41,800 nucleotides of DNA from positions 1 to 41,800 of the forward strand of contig JAJFTU010000107.1 of assembly GCA_021372775.1 (NCBI GenBank), in the 5' to 3' direction. The stretch comes from a bacterium (GTDB lineage Bacteria; Acidobacteriota; Polarisedimenticolia; J045). This document shows positions 18,860 to 27,662 of the stretch, piece by piece. The stretch's first letter is position 1, and each line of letters starts with the position of its first letter. Position numbers and translations under genes: made by a program. The notes under the pieces were generated by a model. That model was not told the origin of the DNA, did not search any database, and saw nothing but the letters and a program-made list of their open reading frames with translations.

Positions 18860-19651
18860 TCAAAGGACCTTGGCGTCTTTGCGCAGCTTCTCGACCAGAG
18901 CCTGGGCCGCCTCGGCCGGCTTCCCCTCGATCATTTCGCAGTGCCCCTTCTTCTCCGGCGGGGCGAGCGAGAGGATCTTCAGGCGGCTGCCGGTCCGGCC
19001 CATGTGGGACATGTCGAGATGCAGCTCGTCCGGGGTCGGCTGGTCCACCGGCTTCTTCTTGGCGGCCATGATCCCCTTGAGCGACGTGTAGCGGACTTCG
19101 TGGATGCCGGACTGGATCGCCAGCACCGCGGGGAGCGGAATCTCGGAGACTTCCTGCCGTCCGGCCTCGAGCTCGCGCACGACGCGCAGCTTCCCGTCGA
19201 GCGGCTCGACGCCCATCGTCAGGAAGACGCAGGGCCAGTCGAGCAGCCCGGCGAGCAGCGCCGGCGTCTGGCCGTAGCCGGAGTCGTCGGAGCGGGCGCC
19301 GCCGAGAACGAGGTCGTAGCCGTCGCGCCGGACGAGCGCGGCGAGCGTGTGGGCCACGGCGATCGGATCGCCGCCCTGGAATTCCGGGGCGTTGAGGTGC
19401 ACGCCGCGGTCGGCCCCCATCGCCAACGCCGCGGCCAGCGCCTTGCGCGCGCGGTCGGGCCCGACGGTCGCCGCCGCGACTTCGCCCTCGCCCTGCGCTT
19501 CCTTCAGGCGGAGCGCGGTCTCCAGCGCGTAGCGGTCGGCTTCGTTGATTTCCCAGTTGAGGTCCGTCTCGACGATCCCCCGGCCCGCGCTGTCGAGCGT
19601 CAGCCGGGAGTCCCGTTCGGGGACCTGCTTGATGGCGACAAGGATCTTCAT
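18860..19651 (-). CDS. etfB: Electron transfer flavoprotein subunit beta
   Basis: The protein has 263 residues. It begins MKILVAIKQVPERDSRL and has the EtfB signature VRYTSLKGIMAAKKKP, with an ALAMGADRGVHL and GGARSDDSGYGQTPALLAG nucleotide-binding region. It has AAAGGAAG in front of ATG 19651 and is the first gene of the etfB-etfA-rhodanese-ThyX-HAD series. The 105 bases upstream contain an A/T-rich patch (19713-19737) that may hold the promoter, but no clear -35/-10 pair is visible. Confidence 0.96.
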   Translation of the reverse strand: MKILVAIKQVPERDSRLTLDSAGRGIVETDLNWEINEADRYALETALRLKEAQGEGEVAAATVGPDRARKALAAALAMGADRGVHLNAPEFQGGDPIAVAHTLAALVRRDGYDLVLGGARSDDSGYGQTPALLAGLLDWPCVFLTMGVEPLDGKLRVVRELEAGRQEVSEIPLPAVLAIQSGIHEVRYTSLKGIMAAKKKPVDQPTPDELHLDMSHMGRTGSRLKILSLAPPEKKGHCEMIEGKPAEAAQALVEKLRKDAKVL

Positions 19652-19756
19652 GCGGCGCTTCCTTTACACAGAAGAGCCCCGCCGCGCGCGAGGCGCTGCG
19701 GAGGACGAAATCGTACCTGTTTTTTGGGGAAGCGGGGGAACGGCCGCCGGGCGGCC

Positions 19757-20590
19757 TCAGGAGCTGAGGGTCGTCCGGGCCTCGAGCAGGAGCATCCGCA
19801 CCGCTTCGGCGTCCTGGCCGTGCGGATTGCGCGAGAGGTAGGTCTCGAACGCCCCGATCGCCTCGCGGAGCCGTCCTTCGAGGAACAGCAGGCGGCCGCG
19901 GTCGCGGACCTCCCGCGGATCCTCGGGCCGGATCGCCAGCAGCAGGTCGATCGCCTCCAGCGCGAGGTCGTAGGCGCCGATGCGCCAGTGGAAGGCCTTC
20001 AGCCCGTTGGCCACGCGGGCCAGCGACTGCTCGCGGACCGCGGCGCGCAGCCACCCTTCGGAGAACTCGAGCCGGCCGCCGCAGGCGGCGACGGCGAGGG
20101 CGCGGCACTCGTCCGGGGTGAGGGGCCGGCCGTTCCGCGCAAGATCCATGAAGGCGGCCTTGCCGCCGCCGTCGGCCCGCAGGAGCGCCGCCCCGGGGGC
20201 GGCGACGGGGCGGATCGGCAACGCCGCGCGCTCGGCCGCCTCCGCGACGATCAGCGCGAGGAGATGCGGCGCGGCCGACCGCGCGGCGATCGCCGCGTCG
20301 ATGAAGAAGTCCTCGGCGCGTTCGGCGCCGGTCCGGGCCGTCGTCCAGCCGAGCTGCTCGAAAAGGGCGCGTGCGACGCCGGCGAGAAGGAAGCGGGGAT
20401 GGGCGGCGACGCCGACCGCGAGGGCCAGCGTTCCCGCCAGCTCGTCCAGCGCCCGCTCGACCGCCTCGCCGTCGGGGAGCCGTCCGCCGAGGCGCGCGAT
20501 CGCCAGCGCCCCCGCGGTCAGCGAGGTCGATTCCTCCGGCCGGGACAGCACTTCGCGCAGCGCGCTTGCGGCGTCGGCTTGCTCGAGCAT
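19757..20590 (-). CDS. SirB1-like transglutaminase-fold / TPR protein
   Basis: The protein has 277 residues and starts at ATG 20590. The middle part (FFIDAAIAARSAAPHLLALI, then ALPIRPVAAPG) matches the SirB1 transglutaminase-like domain. The C-terminal part, with NGLKAFHWRIGAYDLALEAI and RPEDPREVRDRGRLLFLEGR, matches the TPR-like tail of the same family. The catalytic Cys/His/Asp set of active transglutaminases is not evident. SirB1 proteins have no firm biochemical role. It shares strand and proximity with the HDOD gene upstream. Confidence 0.75.
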   Translation of the reverse strand: MLEQADAASALREVLSRPEESTSLTAGALAIARLGGRLPDGEAVERALDELAGTLALAVGVAAHPRFLLAGVARALFEQLGWTTARTGAERAEDFFIDAAIAARSAAPHLLALIVAEAAERAALPIRPVAAPGAALLRADGGGKAAFMDLARNGRPLTPDECRALAVAACGGRLEFSEGWLRAAVREQSLARVANGLKAFHWRIGAYDLALEAIDLLLAIRPEDPREVRDRGRLLFLEGRLREAIGAFETYLSRNPHGQDAEAVRMLLLEARTTLSS

Positions 20591-20691
20591 CGTCGTCGGG
20601 CCACTCCCACGGCGAATATAGGCCGCGGGCGGCGCGGTGCACGGCCTTGACCGGGCCGGCCTCCGACGACGGGAACGGGCGGCGCGAACGA

Positions 20692-21807
20692 TCAGCCGAA
20701 GAGCTTCTGGTATTCCTTCAGCTCGGCGCGCGCCTGCTCCAACGCCTCGAGCAGTTGCCCCGGGGAGAGCCCCGCCGCGGCGCGGACCGGATCGTCGTTC
20801 GCGATCGGCAGGGGGGCCGCGGGGGGATTGTCCACGCCGTGCGCGAGGAGGTTGCCGAGATAGACCGCGCGGTCGAGCGGCTCGCCGGCCGCGGCTCGGG
20901 GATCGTGGTGGCGCGCGATCGCGGCGACGATCTGCGGCGGGAACTCCCAGCGCCGGCAGGCCGCCTCGCCGACCACGGCGTGGAAGGCGTCGAACGCGGA
21001 ATGGACCAGCGGCGCCGGCGCGGTGCGCTTCAGGCGGCGCTGCACCTGGCCGACGATGCCGAGGATCACCAGCTTGCCGACGTCGTGGAAGAGGCCGCCG
21101 AGGAACGCGTCGGGCGGCGAGGCCTGCCCGCGGCGCGCGACGGCCTGCGCCGCGAGCGCCGCGGCGAGGCCGTGCCGCGACAGTTCCCGCGCCAGTGCGT
21201 CGTGCCCGGGGACGCGGAAGATCCGCGCCTGATACGTCTGCAGCAGCGCGATCCGCTCCACCTCGCGCACGCCGATCCGCACCATCGCCTGGGAGAGCGA
21301 CGTGCATTCGGCGAGGGAGGCGTAGAACGACGAGTTGGCGAGCCGCAGCACCGTCTTGACGAGCCCCGGATCCCCCTCGACGACCTTGGCGTACTCGTCC
21401 ACGCCCGCGCCCGGCTTGCGCGCCAGCTCCATCACGCGCGCGGCGCTGCGCGGCAGCGGCGCGAGGTCGTGCTCGCCGACGTAGATCGCCCGCGACAGAT
21501 GGGCGCGGAAGAGGATCTCGTCGGCCGAGGCGTCGGGGGCGGCGCGGCCGATGATCCGCGCGAGGTCGGTTTCGGAGGGGTGGTCGCCGAGGGCGGCGAT
21601 CTCGCGCCGGTCGGGCCAGCCCGGCGGGGCGTTCGCCGCGGCGGACGCCTCCGGCGCGGAGATCGGCGCCGTGTCGGCCGATTCGTCGTCCGGCTCGCCC
21701 GAGCGGCGCGTCACGGCGCCGCGCGGCGGGGCCTCGGCCGCGGCCGGCTTCGCGCGGGGCGCGGCGGCCGCACGACCGTTTCGCCGCCAAAACGACCAGA
21801 TCGCCAA
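20692..21807 (-). CDS. HDOD-domain signalling protein
   Basis: The protein has 371 residues. The frame starts at TTG 21807, which has GGAGGGAG just upstream. Residues 1-80 are low-complexity. The HDOD domain covers about 110-310, with LPRSAARVMELARKPG, LRLANSSFYAS, SQAMVRIGVREV and FLGGLFHDVGKLVILG, so the central His-Asp is kept. A C-terminal helix ends in EQARAELKEYQKLFG. HDOD proteins act in bacterial signalling and motility; catalysis has rarely been shown. It is divergent from the SDR gene, with 105 bases between them. Confidence 0.88.
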   Translation of the reverse strand: MAIWSFWRRNGRAAAAPRAKPAAAEAPPRGAVTRRSGEPDDESADTAPISAPEASAAANAPPGWPDRREIAALGDHPSETDLARIIGRAAPDASADEILFRAHLSRAIYVGEHDLAPLPRSAARVMELARKPGAGVDEYAKVVEGDPGLVKTVLRLANSSFYASLAECTSLSQAMVRIGVREVERIALLQTYQARIFRVPGHDALARELSRHGLAAALAAQAVARRGQASPPDAFLGGLFHDVGKLVILGIVGQVQRRLKRTAPAPLVHSAFDAFHAVVGEAACRRWEFPPQIVAAIARHHDPRAAAGEPLDRAVYLGNLLAHGVDNPPAAPLPIANDDPVRAAAGLSPGQLLEALEQARAELKEYQKLFG

Positions 21808-21912
21808 CGCTCCCTCCGCCTTCGCGCCGCGGCCGCCGCCCGGCGGCGAAGCGACGCCCGATTCCTTTTGTTACCATGATTCGGGCCGGTTCGGGCGGCC
21901 GCGGAGGGAGAA

Positions 21913-22689
21913 ATGGATCGTTTGGCGGGGAAGACGGCGCTGGTCACCGGCGCCAGCTCCGGCATCGGACGCGCGACCGCGCTGGCTCTGGCCGGCGAAG
22001 GGGCGCGGATCATCGCCGCCGCGCGCCGCGGCGACCGCTTGGGCGAACTGTGCGACGAGATCATTCGCCGGCACGGCGCCGAGGCCTGCGGAAAGCTGGA
22101 GCTCGACGTGCGCGACCGCGAGGACGTGCGGAAGTCGATCGACGAGCTCGAGGGCGCGGGGTGGGGCGAGATCGACATCCTCGTCAACAACGCCGGCCTC
22201 GCCGCGGGGCTCGACCCGATCCAGTCCGGCCTGTTCGACGACTGGGACCGAATGATCGACACGAACGTCAAGGGGCTGCTCAACGTCTCGCGCCTCGTCC
22301 TGCCGGGGATGATCGCGCGCGGCCGCGGGCACGTCGTCAACATCGGCTCGGTCGCCGGGCGGGAGACCTATCCGAACGGCAACGTCTACTGCGCGACGAA
22401 GGCCGCGGAGCGGGCGATCAACAAGGGGATGCGCCTCGACCTGCACGGCGCGGGGATCCGCGTGACGACCGTCGATCCGGGAATGGTCAAGACGGACTTC
22501 AGCCTCGTGCGGTTCCACGGCGACGACGAGAAGGCGGACAAGGTCTACGCCGGCGCGGCGCCGCTCGGCCCCGAGGACGTCGCGGACGCGATCCTCTGGG
22601 CGGTGACCCGTCCCGCGCACGTGAACGTGGAGGAGATCCTGCTCATGCCGACGATGCAGGCCTCCGCGACGATGATCAAGCGTTCCTGA
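21913..22689 (+). CDS. Short-chain dehydrogenase/reductase, YdfG-like
   Basis: The protein has 258 residues and belongs to the classical SDR family. The cofactor site is TGASSGIGR at residues 12-20, with a basic AARRGDR suggesting NADP. The structural NNAG is at 92-95 and the catalytic triad is S146, Y159 and K163. The segments LPGMIARGRGHVVNIGS, GNVYCATKA, DLHGAGIRVT and RPAHVNVEEILLMPT closely resemble E. coli YdfG, an NADP-dependent 3-hydroxy-acid (serine/allo-threonine) dehydrogenase. The substrate is inferred by resemblance. GGAGGGAGAA precedes the ATG, and a strong terminator follows. Confidence 0.92.
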   Translation: MDRLAGKTALVTGASSGIGRATALALAGEGARIIAAARRGDRLGELCDEIIRRHGAEACGKLELDVRDREDVRKSIDELEGAGWGEIDILVNNAGLAAGLDPIQSGLFDDWDRMIDTNVKGLLNVSRLVLPGMIARGRGHVVNIGSVAGRETYPNGNVYCATKAAERAINKGMRLDLHGAGIRVTTVDPGMVKTDFSLVRFHGDDEKADKVYAGAAPLGPEDVADAILWAVTRPAHVNVEEILLMPTMQASATMIKRS

Positions 22690-22707
22690 AGCGCGCGCCG
22701 AAACGAC

Positions 22708-22750
22708 GAAGGGCCGCGTCGCCTGCGTGCGGCGCGGCCCTTCTCTTTGC
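22708..22750. terminator. Rho-independent terminator shared by convergent genes
   Basis: GAAGGGCCGCG (22708-22718) pairs perfectly with CGCGGCCCTTC (22733-22743), and TCTCTTT follows on the plus strand. It lies 19 bases after the SDR stop and 80 bases past the end of the acylase gene, which reads toward it. Confidence 0.65.
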
Positions 22751-22823
22751 GTCGCGCGGCGCTCCGTCGCCGCGGCCGTCGCGCGCCGCGCGGACGCAGG
22801 GCGCCCGCGTCGCGCGCGGCGGC

Positions 22824-25208
22824 CTACGGCTCGAGCGTCGTCGTCGTTCCCGCCGGCGGCGCCGGCCACAGCTCCGCCCCCTCGCCCCGCGCGAACGCGG
22901 CGAGCCGGTCGGCGGCGTGCTTCGACGCGGGGTGCTCGTCCGCGCCGCCGGGAAGGCCGGAGAACGAGCGGATCCGCCCCGCGCCGTCGAACGCGGCGAC
23001 GAGGCGGTAGCTCGGCCCGTGCGTCACGGCGAGCGGCGCGCCGCTCCAGCCGTCGCGCGGCAGCGGCGCGGCCATCGCGTTCGGCGCGTCGCCGCTTCCC
23101 TCGACGCCGGCCGCGGGCGGATTGAAGAGGCGCGCCAGCGGCCCCACGCCGATCGGCGAGCGGGGCGCGAGGACGTGCGCCGCGGTGTACGTCCAGAGCG
23201 CCGGATCGCCCCCCAAACGGGTCCGCGCGTCGTCCCACGCGGCGTCGAGCGCGGCGCGGACGTGGTCGCACGGCTGCTCGTCCCACGACGTCGCCGGGTT
23301 GTCGAGCAGGCCGGCGATGTACTGGTCGTCCTGCGCCGCGGCGAAGAGGCCGCGCAGGCAGCGGGTGCGCGCGAACCACGCGCCTCCCTCGAGGCCCAGC
23401 CTCGTGCTTCGGCGGATCCGCTCGTGGAGCCGCGCGCGGAACAGCTCGTGCAGCAGCGGCGCGCCGGCGCCGCGGAGCTCGCCGTCCCACGCGAGGTAGA
23501 GCCTCGCCGCGGGGGAGTCGAGGGCGCATCCCTTGACCAGCCCCTGCAGGTCGGCGGCGCTGCCGGCGCGGGCGTCGCGCTGGATCGCCTGCATGTCGGC
23601 GGGGGAGACCTTCGGCAGCGCGGCGAGCCGCTCGGCGATGCGGCGCGCGCGGAAGCCGGCGTCGTAGTCGCCGACGAGCGCGCGCTGCGCCGGGTCGGTC
23701 GGCGCGGCGGCGATCGAGCCGTCGTTCGCCGAGACGAGCGTCCCTCCGGCGGGATCGACCGCGAGCGGCATCGCCTCGCGCGGCACGAGCCCTTCCCATG
23801 CCCCCTCGCCGGTCCACGGCGCGGGGATCCGCCCGTCCCAGCCCTCGCCGCGCCGCGCCGGCGCGGCGCCGACGACGGCGTGCGCCACGGCGCCCGCGGC
23901 GTCGGCGCAGAGGAAGTTGAAGCCGGCGTTCTCGTACCGTCTCGCGCCGGCGACGGCCGAGGCGACGTCGCGCGCGCGGTCGATCGCGAAGAAGGCGTCG
24001 ATCACGCCGCCCCGCTCGCGCGCCGTCCAGCGCTGCAGCAGGCCGCGTCCGGCGAGCCCCGAGGGGCCGACGTAGACCGCGGGGCCGGCGCGCCGCACGA
24101 CGAACGGCCGCGGCGCCTTCTCGCCGGCGACGACGATCGGCGCCGGGACGAGCTCGAACCGCTTCCACGCGCCGTTCTCGCGGTAGCGCGTCGGCGCCTC
24201 GACGTCGTCCACCTCGACGACGAAGAGGTCGGCGTCGTCGAACGGCGCGACGGTGAACGTCCAGGCCACGCGCTCGTTGTGGCCGATCATCACGCCGGGG
24301 GCGCCGGCGAGCGTCGCGCCGGCGAGCGTCCCGCCGGGCCACTCGAGGCGCGCCTCGAGCCAGACGCTCGGCCATTCCACGCCCAGATGCGGATCGCCGG
24401 CGAGGATCGCGCCGCCGGTCGTGCCGCGCGCCGGGGCGACGATCCAGGCGTTCGAGGCGCGGGCCAGGTCGTCTTCGTCCACGGCCGCGGCGGCGGCGCG
24501 CGGCGCCGCATGGGCGGCCGCGAGCAACGCCCTCGTCCCTTCCGGCACGGGCGGAAGCGGCTCGCCGTAGGCGGCCGCCCAGAGCCGTTGCGTCCCCTCG
24601 ACGCCGAACGCGAGAAGCAGGTCCCAGCGCGCCCGCTCCATCTCCTCGCCGTCGCTCATCGTGCCGGCGAAGAGGCGGCCGAAGGCGGCGACGTCCTCCG
24701 CGGTCCACGGCGTCGCCTGGATCCCGGCGGCGCGCAGCTCCGGCGGACGGCGCCGGCCGGCTTCGGCGAGCCCGGCGTTGAGCCCGCCGACGTACGCCTC
24801 GAGCGCGCGACGCGCTTCGGCGTCGAGCGCGCGGACGTCGTCCTTGGCCCGCTCGACCCGCGCGTCGCGGCGCGCCTCCTCGTCCTCCTCGACGAACGCC
24901 GCGCCGAACGCCGCGGCCAGCTCGCCGCGCGCCGCGCGGCGCCGCAATTCGACCTGGAAGGGGCGCAGCAGTCCGTGGACGTAGCCGAGCGCGCGGAGCG
25001 CGTCGTCGAGGCCGGCCGCCTTGATCGTCGGCGTGCCGCGCTCGTCCCACAAGACGGCCGCGCGCGCCGAAAGCCCCGGCAGCCGCGCGTCCCCGTCGCG
25101 CCGCGGCAGCGTCCCGCGCCACCACCAGAGCGACGTTCCCGCCGCGATCAAGAGAACGGCGGCGAGGCCGCCGGCGACCCAAAGTGCGACTCGCGTCCTT
25201 TTGCGCAT
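22824..25208 (-). CDS. Penicillin acylase-family (peptidase S45) amidase
   Basis: The protein has 794 residues. It starts at ATG 25208, with a basic MRKRTR and an N-terminal hydrophobic segment at about 8-28 that acts as export signal or anchor. Family landmarks are the alpha-chain region RALGYVHGLLRPFQVELRRR, then the autoprocessing site RASNAWIVAPARGTTGGAIL with nucleophile Ser252, AGDPHLG, VMIGHNERVAWTFT and the late GPSYRLVAAF region. S45 enzymes are Ntn hydrolases that cut themselves into two chains in the periplasm and cleave amide bonds in substrates such as penicillins or acyl-homoserine lactones. The substrate cannot be read from sequence. Confidence 0.93.
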   Translation of the reverse strand: MRKRTRVALWVAGGLAAVLLIAAGTSLWWWRGTLPRRDGDARLPGLSARAAVLWDERGTPTIKAAGLDDALRALGYVHGLLRPFQVELRRRAARGELAAAFGAAFVEEDEEARRDARVERAKDDVRALDAEARRALEAYVGGLNAGLAEAGRRRPPELRAAGIQATPWTAEDVAAFGRLFAGTMSDGEEMERARWDLLLAFGVEGTQRLWAAAYGEPLPPVPEGTRALLAAAHAAPRAAAAAVDEDDLARASNAWIVAPARGTTGGAILAGDPHLGVEWPSVWLEARLEWPGGTLAGATLAGAPGVMIGHNERVAWTFTVAPFDDADLFVVEVDDVEAPTRYRENGAWKRFELVPAPIVVAGEKAPRPFVVRRAGPAVYVGPSGLAGRGLLQRWTARERGGVIDAFFAIDRARDVASAVAGARRYENAGFNFLCADAAGAVAHAVVGAAPARRGEGWDGRIPAPWTGEGAWEGLVPREAMPLAVDPAGGTLVSANDGSIAAAPTDPAQRALVGDYDAGFRARRIAERLAALPKVSPADMQAIQRDARAGSAADLQGLVKGCALDSPAARLYLAWDGELRGAGAPLLHELFRARLHERIRRSTRLGLEGGAWFARTRCLRGLFAAAQDDQYIAGLLDNPATSWDEQPCDHVRAALDAAWDDARTRLGGDPALWTYTAAHVLAPRSPIGVGPLARLFNPPAAGVEGSGDAPNAMAAPLPRDGWSGAPLAVTHGPSYRLVAAFDGAGRIRSFSGLPGGADEHPASKHAADRLAAFARGEGAELWPAPPAGTTTTLEP

Positions 25209-25289
25209 GGCCCAAGGATAATCGGGAAAAGCGCGCGCTGCGGAACCGCCGGACCCGCGCGTAGAATCGCGCCCGAAGGAGTCCCGGCG

Positions 25290-25973
25290 ATGAACGAGGA
25301 GCGGTTCGACGGCTACGAGACGGGTCCGGACGACGCGGACGCGGCGGTGATTTGGCTGCACGGCCTCGGGGCCGACTGCTACGACTTCGCCCCGGTCGTG
25401 CCGGAACTCGGCCTGCCCGACGAGCTCAAGGTCCGCTTCGTCTTTCCGAACGCGCCGCGCCGCCCGGTCACGCTCAACGGCGGCTCGCGGATGCGGGCGT
25501 GGTACGACATCCGCCAGCTCGACTTCGACAAGCGGTCCTCCGACGAGACCGGGGCCCGCGAGTCGCTCGGGATCGTCGCCGGCCTGATCGTCCGCGAGAA
25601 CGCGCGCGGCGTGCGGACCGACCGGATCGTCGTCGCCGGCTTCTCGCAGGGCGGAGCGATCTCCATCCTGACCGGCCTGCTCCACCCCGAGCGGCTGGCC
25701 GGGGCCGTCGCGCTTTCCACCTACCTCCTGCTCGGCGACCGGATCGACGCCGAACGCTCCGCGGCGAACCGCGGCCTCCCGTTCTTCATGGCCCACGGGA
25801 TGTCCGATCCGGTCGTGCCGCTCCCGGCGGGGACCGACGCCCGCGACCGCCTCGTCGCCTGGGGGCATCCGGTCGAGTGGCGCACCTACCCGATGCCGCA
25901 CGCCGTCCACCCGCACGAGATCGAGGACGTCGGCCGCTTCCTCGCCGCCCGCTTCGGCGCGTCGCGCGCCTGA
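25290..25973 (+). CDS. Alpha/beta-hydrolase, carboxylesterase (phospholipase/carboxylesterase family)
   Basis: The protein has 227 residues, with AAGGAG nine bases before the ATG. It has VIWLHGLGADCYDF at the oxyanion side, the nucleophile elbow GFSQGGA, Asp in HGMSDPVVP and His in MPHAVHPHE. These features and the length match bacterial carboxylesterase II (EstB-like) and acyl-protein thioesterase relatives. It hydrolyses short-chain esters in the cytoplasm. The transcript may end at, or read through, the hairpin at 25993-26016 into the sigma-factor operon. Confidence 0.92.
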   Translation: MNEERFDGYETGPDDADAAVIWLHGLGADCYDFAPVVPELGLPDELKVRFVFPNAPRRPVTLNGGSRMRAWYDIRQLDFDKRSSDETGARESLGIVAGLIVRENARGVRTDRIVVAGFSQGGAISILTGLLHPERLAGAVALSTYLLLGDRIDAERSAANRGLPFFMAHGMSDPVVPLPAGTDARDRLVAWGHPVEWRTYPMPHAVHPHEIEDVGRFLAARFGASRA

Positions 25974-25992
25974 GCGTCAACCAAGACCGCGT

Positions 25993-26016
25993 GTCCTCGT
26001 CTTGATGGACGAGGAC
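25993..26016 (+). other. Perfect hairpin in front of the ECF sigma gene
   Basis: GTCCTCGTC (25993-26001) pairs with GACGAGGAC (26008-26016) around the loop TTGATG. It lies 20 bases after the esterase stop. No T-run follows. The right arm contains the only Shine-Dalgarno-like bases (GAGGA) before the sigma gene, so the hairpin could hide the ribosome-binding site or be a weak terminator. Confidence 0.5.
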
Positions 26017-26032
26017 GGGACAGTTGCCGACG

Positions 26033-26599
26033 ATGGCCGAAACGATCCCCCCCGAGCCCGACGAGGCGCTCGTCGCCCGCGCGCGGCGGGGGGAGCAGGA
26101 CGCCTTCGCCGAACTGGTGACGCGGTGGCAGCGGCCGCTCTTCGCCAAGGCGCTGCGCAATTCCCGCAACCTCGAAGACGCCGACGACCTGGTGCAGGAA
26201 ACGTTCCTCAGGGCGTGGCGCGAACTGGGGCGTTTCCGCGACGACGCCGCCTTCGGCGGGTGGCTGTTGCGGATCATGGCCAATCTGCTCGCCGACCGCG
26301 GCCGGCGGCGCGGACGGGAAACGCCGGGCGCGGAGACGCTGGCCGAGGCGACGCCCGATCCGCGGCCCGGGCCGGACGACGAGCTGGCCCGCGGCGAACT
26401 CGAGGACGAGCTGCGGCGGGCGCTCGAAGCGATTCCGCCGGGACGGCGGCGGGAGGTATTCCGGATGCGCTTCGTCGAGGGAATGCCCTTGAACCAGATC
26501 GCCGACGCCTTGGGCGTGCACTCCGGCACGGTGAAGGTCCACGTCTTCCGGCTCGTCCGCGACCTGAGGCGGCGCCTGACCGGAAAGGAGGATGCATGA
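26033..26599 (+). CDS. ECF-family RNA polymerase sigma factor
   Basis: The protein has 188 residues from ATG 26033. A TTG at 26024 in the same frame has better Shine-Dalgarno spacing and would add three residues. Region 2 runs AFAELVTRWQRPLFAKA to the -10 recognition segment DADDLVQETFLRAWREL, and region 4 has the helix-turn-helix PLNQIADALGVHSGTVKVH. A Pro/Asp-rich linker joins them, as in ECF factors. Its stop codon overlaps the next ATG (ATGA). The downstream single-TM protein is the likely partner and the Spy-like protein a likely target, suggesting an envelope-stress unit. Confidence 0.95.
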   Translation: MAETIPPEPDEALVARARRGEQDAFAELVTRWQRPLFAKALRNSRNLEDADDLVQETFLRAWRELGRFRDDAAFGGWLLRIMANLLADRGRRRGRETPGAETLAEATPDPRPGPDDELARGELEDELRRALEAIPPGRRREVFRMRFVEGMPLNQIADALGVHSGTVKVHVFRLVRDLRRRLTGKEDA

Positions 26600-27018
26600 G
26601 CGACGAATCGCGGCGCCGCGACGCGGCGCGCACGGACGCGCGACGCGCCTCCTCGCCGCCCGAAGACGTCGCGGAGCGTTTCTTCGCCCGCCAGCGCGCC
26701 GAGGTGATGGCGCGCGTGGCCGCGGCGGAGACGCGCCGGCGGCGCCGCCGCGCGGCGCTCCCCGCGGCGGCGGCGATTCTGGTCGGCGCCGCGCTCGTCG
26801 GCGGGTACGCCCTGCGCGGGACGCCCCGGCCGCCCGAGACGGCGACGCTCGCCGTCTGGGAGCAGGTCGCCGAGACCGCCACGGAAGACCCGCTCAGCCC
26901 CTTCGACCCGATCGCCGTCGAGCGCACGTCGAACGACGACGACGCCCGCTTCGAATCCGACCTGCTGCTGCCCCCGCTCGACGAACCGGACGCGACGTCC
27001 GACGAGCCCGAGGCTTGA
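26596..27018 (+). CDS. Single-pass membrane protein, candidate anti-sigma factor
   Basis: The protein has 140 residues. ATG 26596 overlaps the sigma stop and has AAAGGAGG five bases upstream. The N-terminal 52 residues are Arg-rich and cytoplasmic, a hydrophobic helix lies at about 53-72, and the periplasmic part is rich in Asp/Glu. There is no Cys or HxxxCxxC zinc motif, so it is not a ZAS-type anti-sigma factor. Position and topology are the only support for an anti-sigma role. It contains no recognisable sensor domain. Confidence 0.75.
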   Translation: MSDESRRRDAARTDARRASSPPEDVAERFFARQRAEVMARVAAAETRRRRRRAALPAAAAILVGAALVGGYALRGTPRPPETATLAVWEQVAETATEDPLSPFDPIAVERTSNDDDARFESDLLLPPLDEPDATSDEPEA

Positions 27019-27061
27019 CCCTGCGCCCGCCGACGCGAGGCGAGAGATGGGAGGGAAACCG

Positions 27062-27559
27062 ATGAAGACCATGACCCGAGCGATCCTCTTCGCCTTCGCC
27101 GCCGCCTGCGGCGCCGCCGCCGCGCTCGCCGCGCCGCCGGCCCCCGCGACGGAAGCCGCGGCCGCGACGCCGGGGATCCGCGCGTGGTGGGAAAACCCGC
27201 GGGTCGTCGAGCGGCTGAACCTCGCGCCCGATCAACAGAAGCGGATCCAGGAGCTCGTCTTCCGGCACACCGAGAAGATGATCGATCTGCGCGCGGAGAA
27301 GCAGCGCGCCCAACTCGACCTCTCGCGCCTGCTCGACGCCGAGGCGCTCAACGACGGCGCCCTCGACAAGGCGGCCGAGGCGCTCGACGCCGCGCAGTGC
27401 TCCGTCGAGAGAGCGCAGACGCGGCTGCGGATCGAGATCGCCCGCGTGCTCAGCCGCGAGCAGCGGCGGGCGCTCCGGGATCTCGTGCGGGAGCGGGGCG
27501 AGGAGATCAAGCGGACGCTGCGGGACGCGGCGCGGGATCGTCGGCAGCAGCAACGCTGA
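27062..27559 (+). CDS. Spy/CpxP-like periplasmic helical protein
   Basis: The protein has 165 residues. ATG 27062 is preferred over ATG 27047 because GGGAGG stands just before it. A signal peptide covers about residues 1-24 (cleavage after ALA). The mature part is almost all helical and charged, with LNLAPDQQKRIQELVF resembling the LTxxQ motif of Spy/CpxP, then long Arg/Glu-rich helices ending QQQR. Relatives are periplasmic chaperones or metal-stress sensors. It has a single Cys in the mature form. It is the third gene of the sigma-factor operon and is followed by a terminator. Confidence 0.78.
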   Translation: MKTMTRAILFAFAAACGAAAALAAPPAPATEAAAATPGIRAWWENPRVVERLNLAPDQQKRIQELVFRHTEKMIDLRAEKQRAQLDLSRLLDAEALNDGALDKAAEALDAAQCSVERAQTRLRIEIARVLSREQRRALRDLVRERGEEIKRTLRDAARDRRQQQR

Positions 27560-27584
27560 CGGCCGGCGACGGGGCGGAACGAAA

Positions 27585-27617
27585 AGGGCGCGGCCCGCGC
27601 GGCCGCGCCCTCTTTGT
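27585..27617. terminator. Bidirectional terminator between Spy-like and DUF2007 genes
   Basis: AGGGCGCGGCC (27585-27595) pairs perfectly with GGCCGCGCCCT (27601-27611), with CTTTG after it on the plus strand and a T-run (from AAAA at 27582-27585) after it on the minus strand. Both flanking genes read toward it. Confidence 0.7.
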
Positions 27618-27662
27618 GTCCGCATGCGGCGGCATCCGCCCCGCGGGCCGCTCGCGCCGCGG

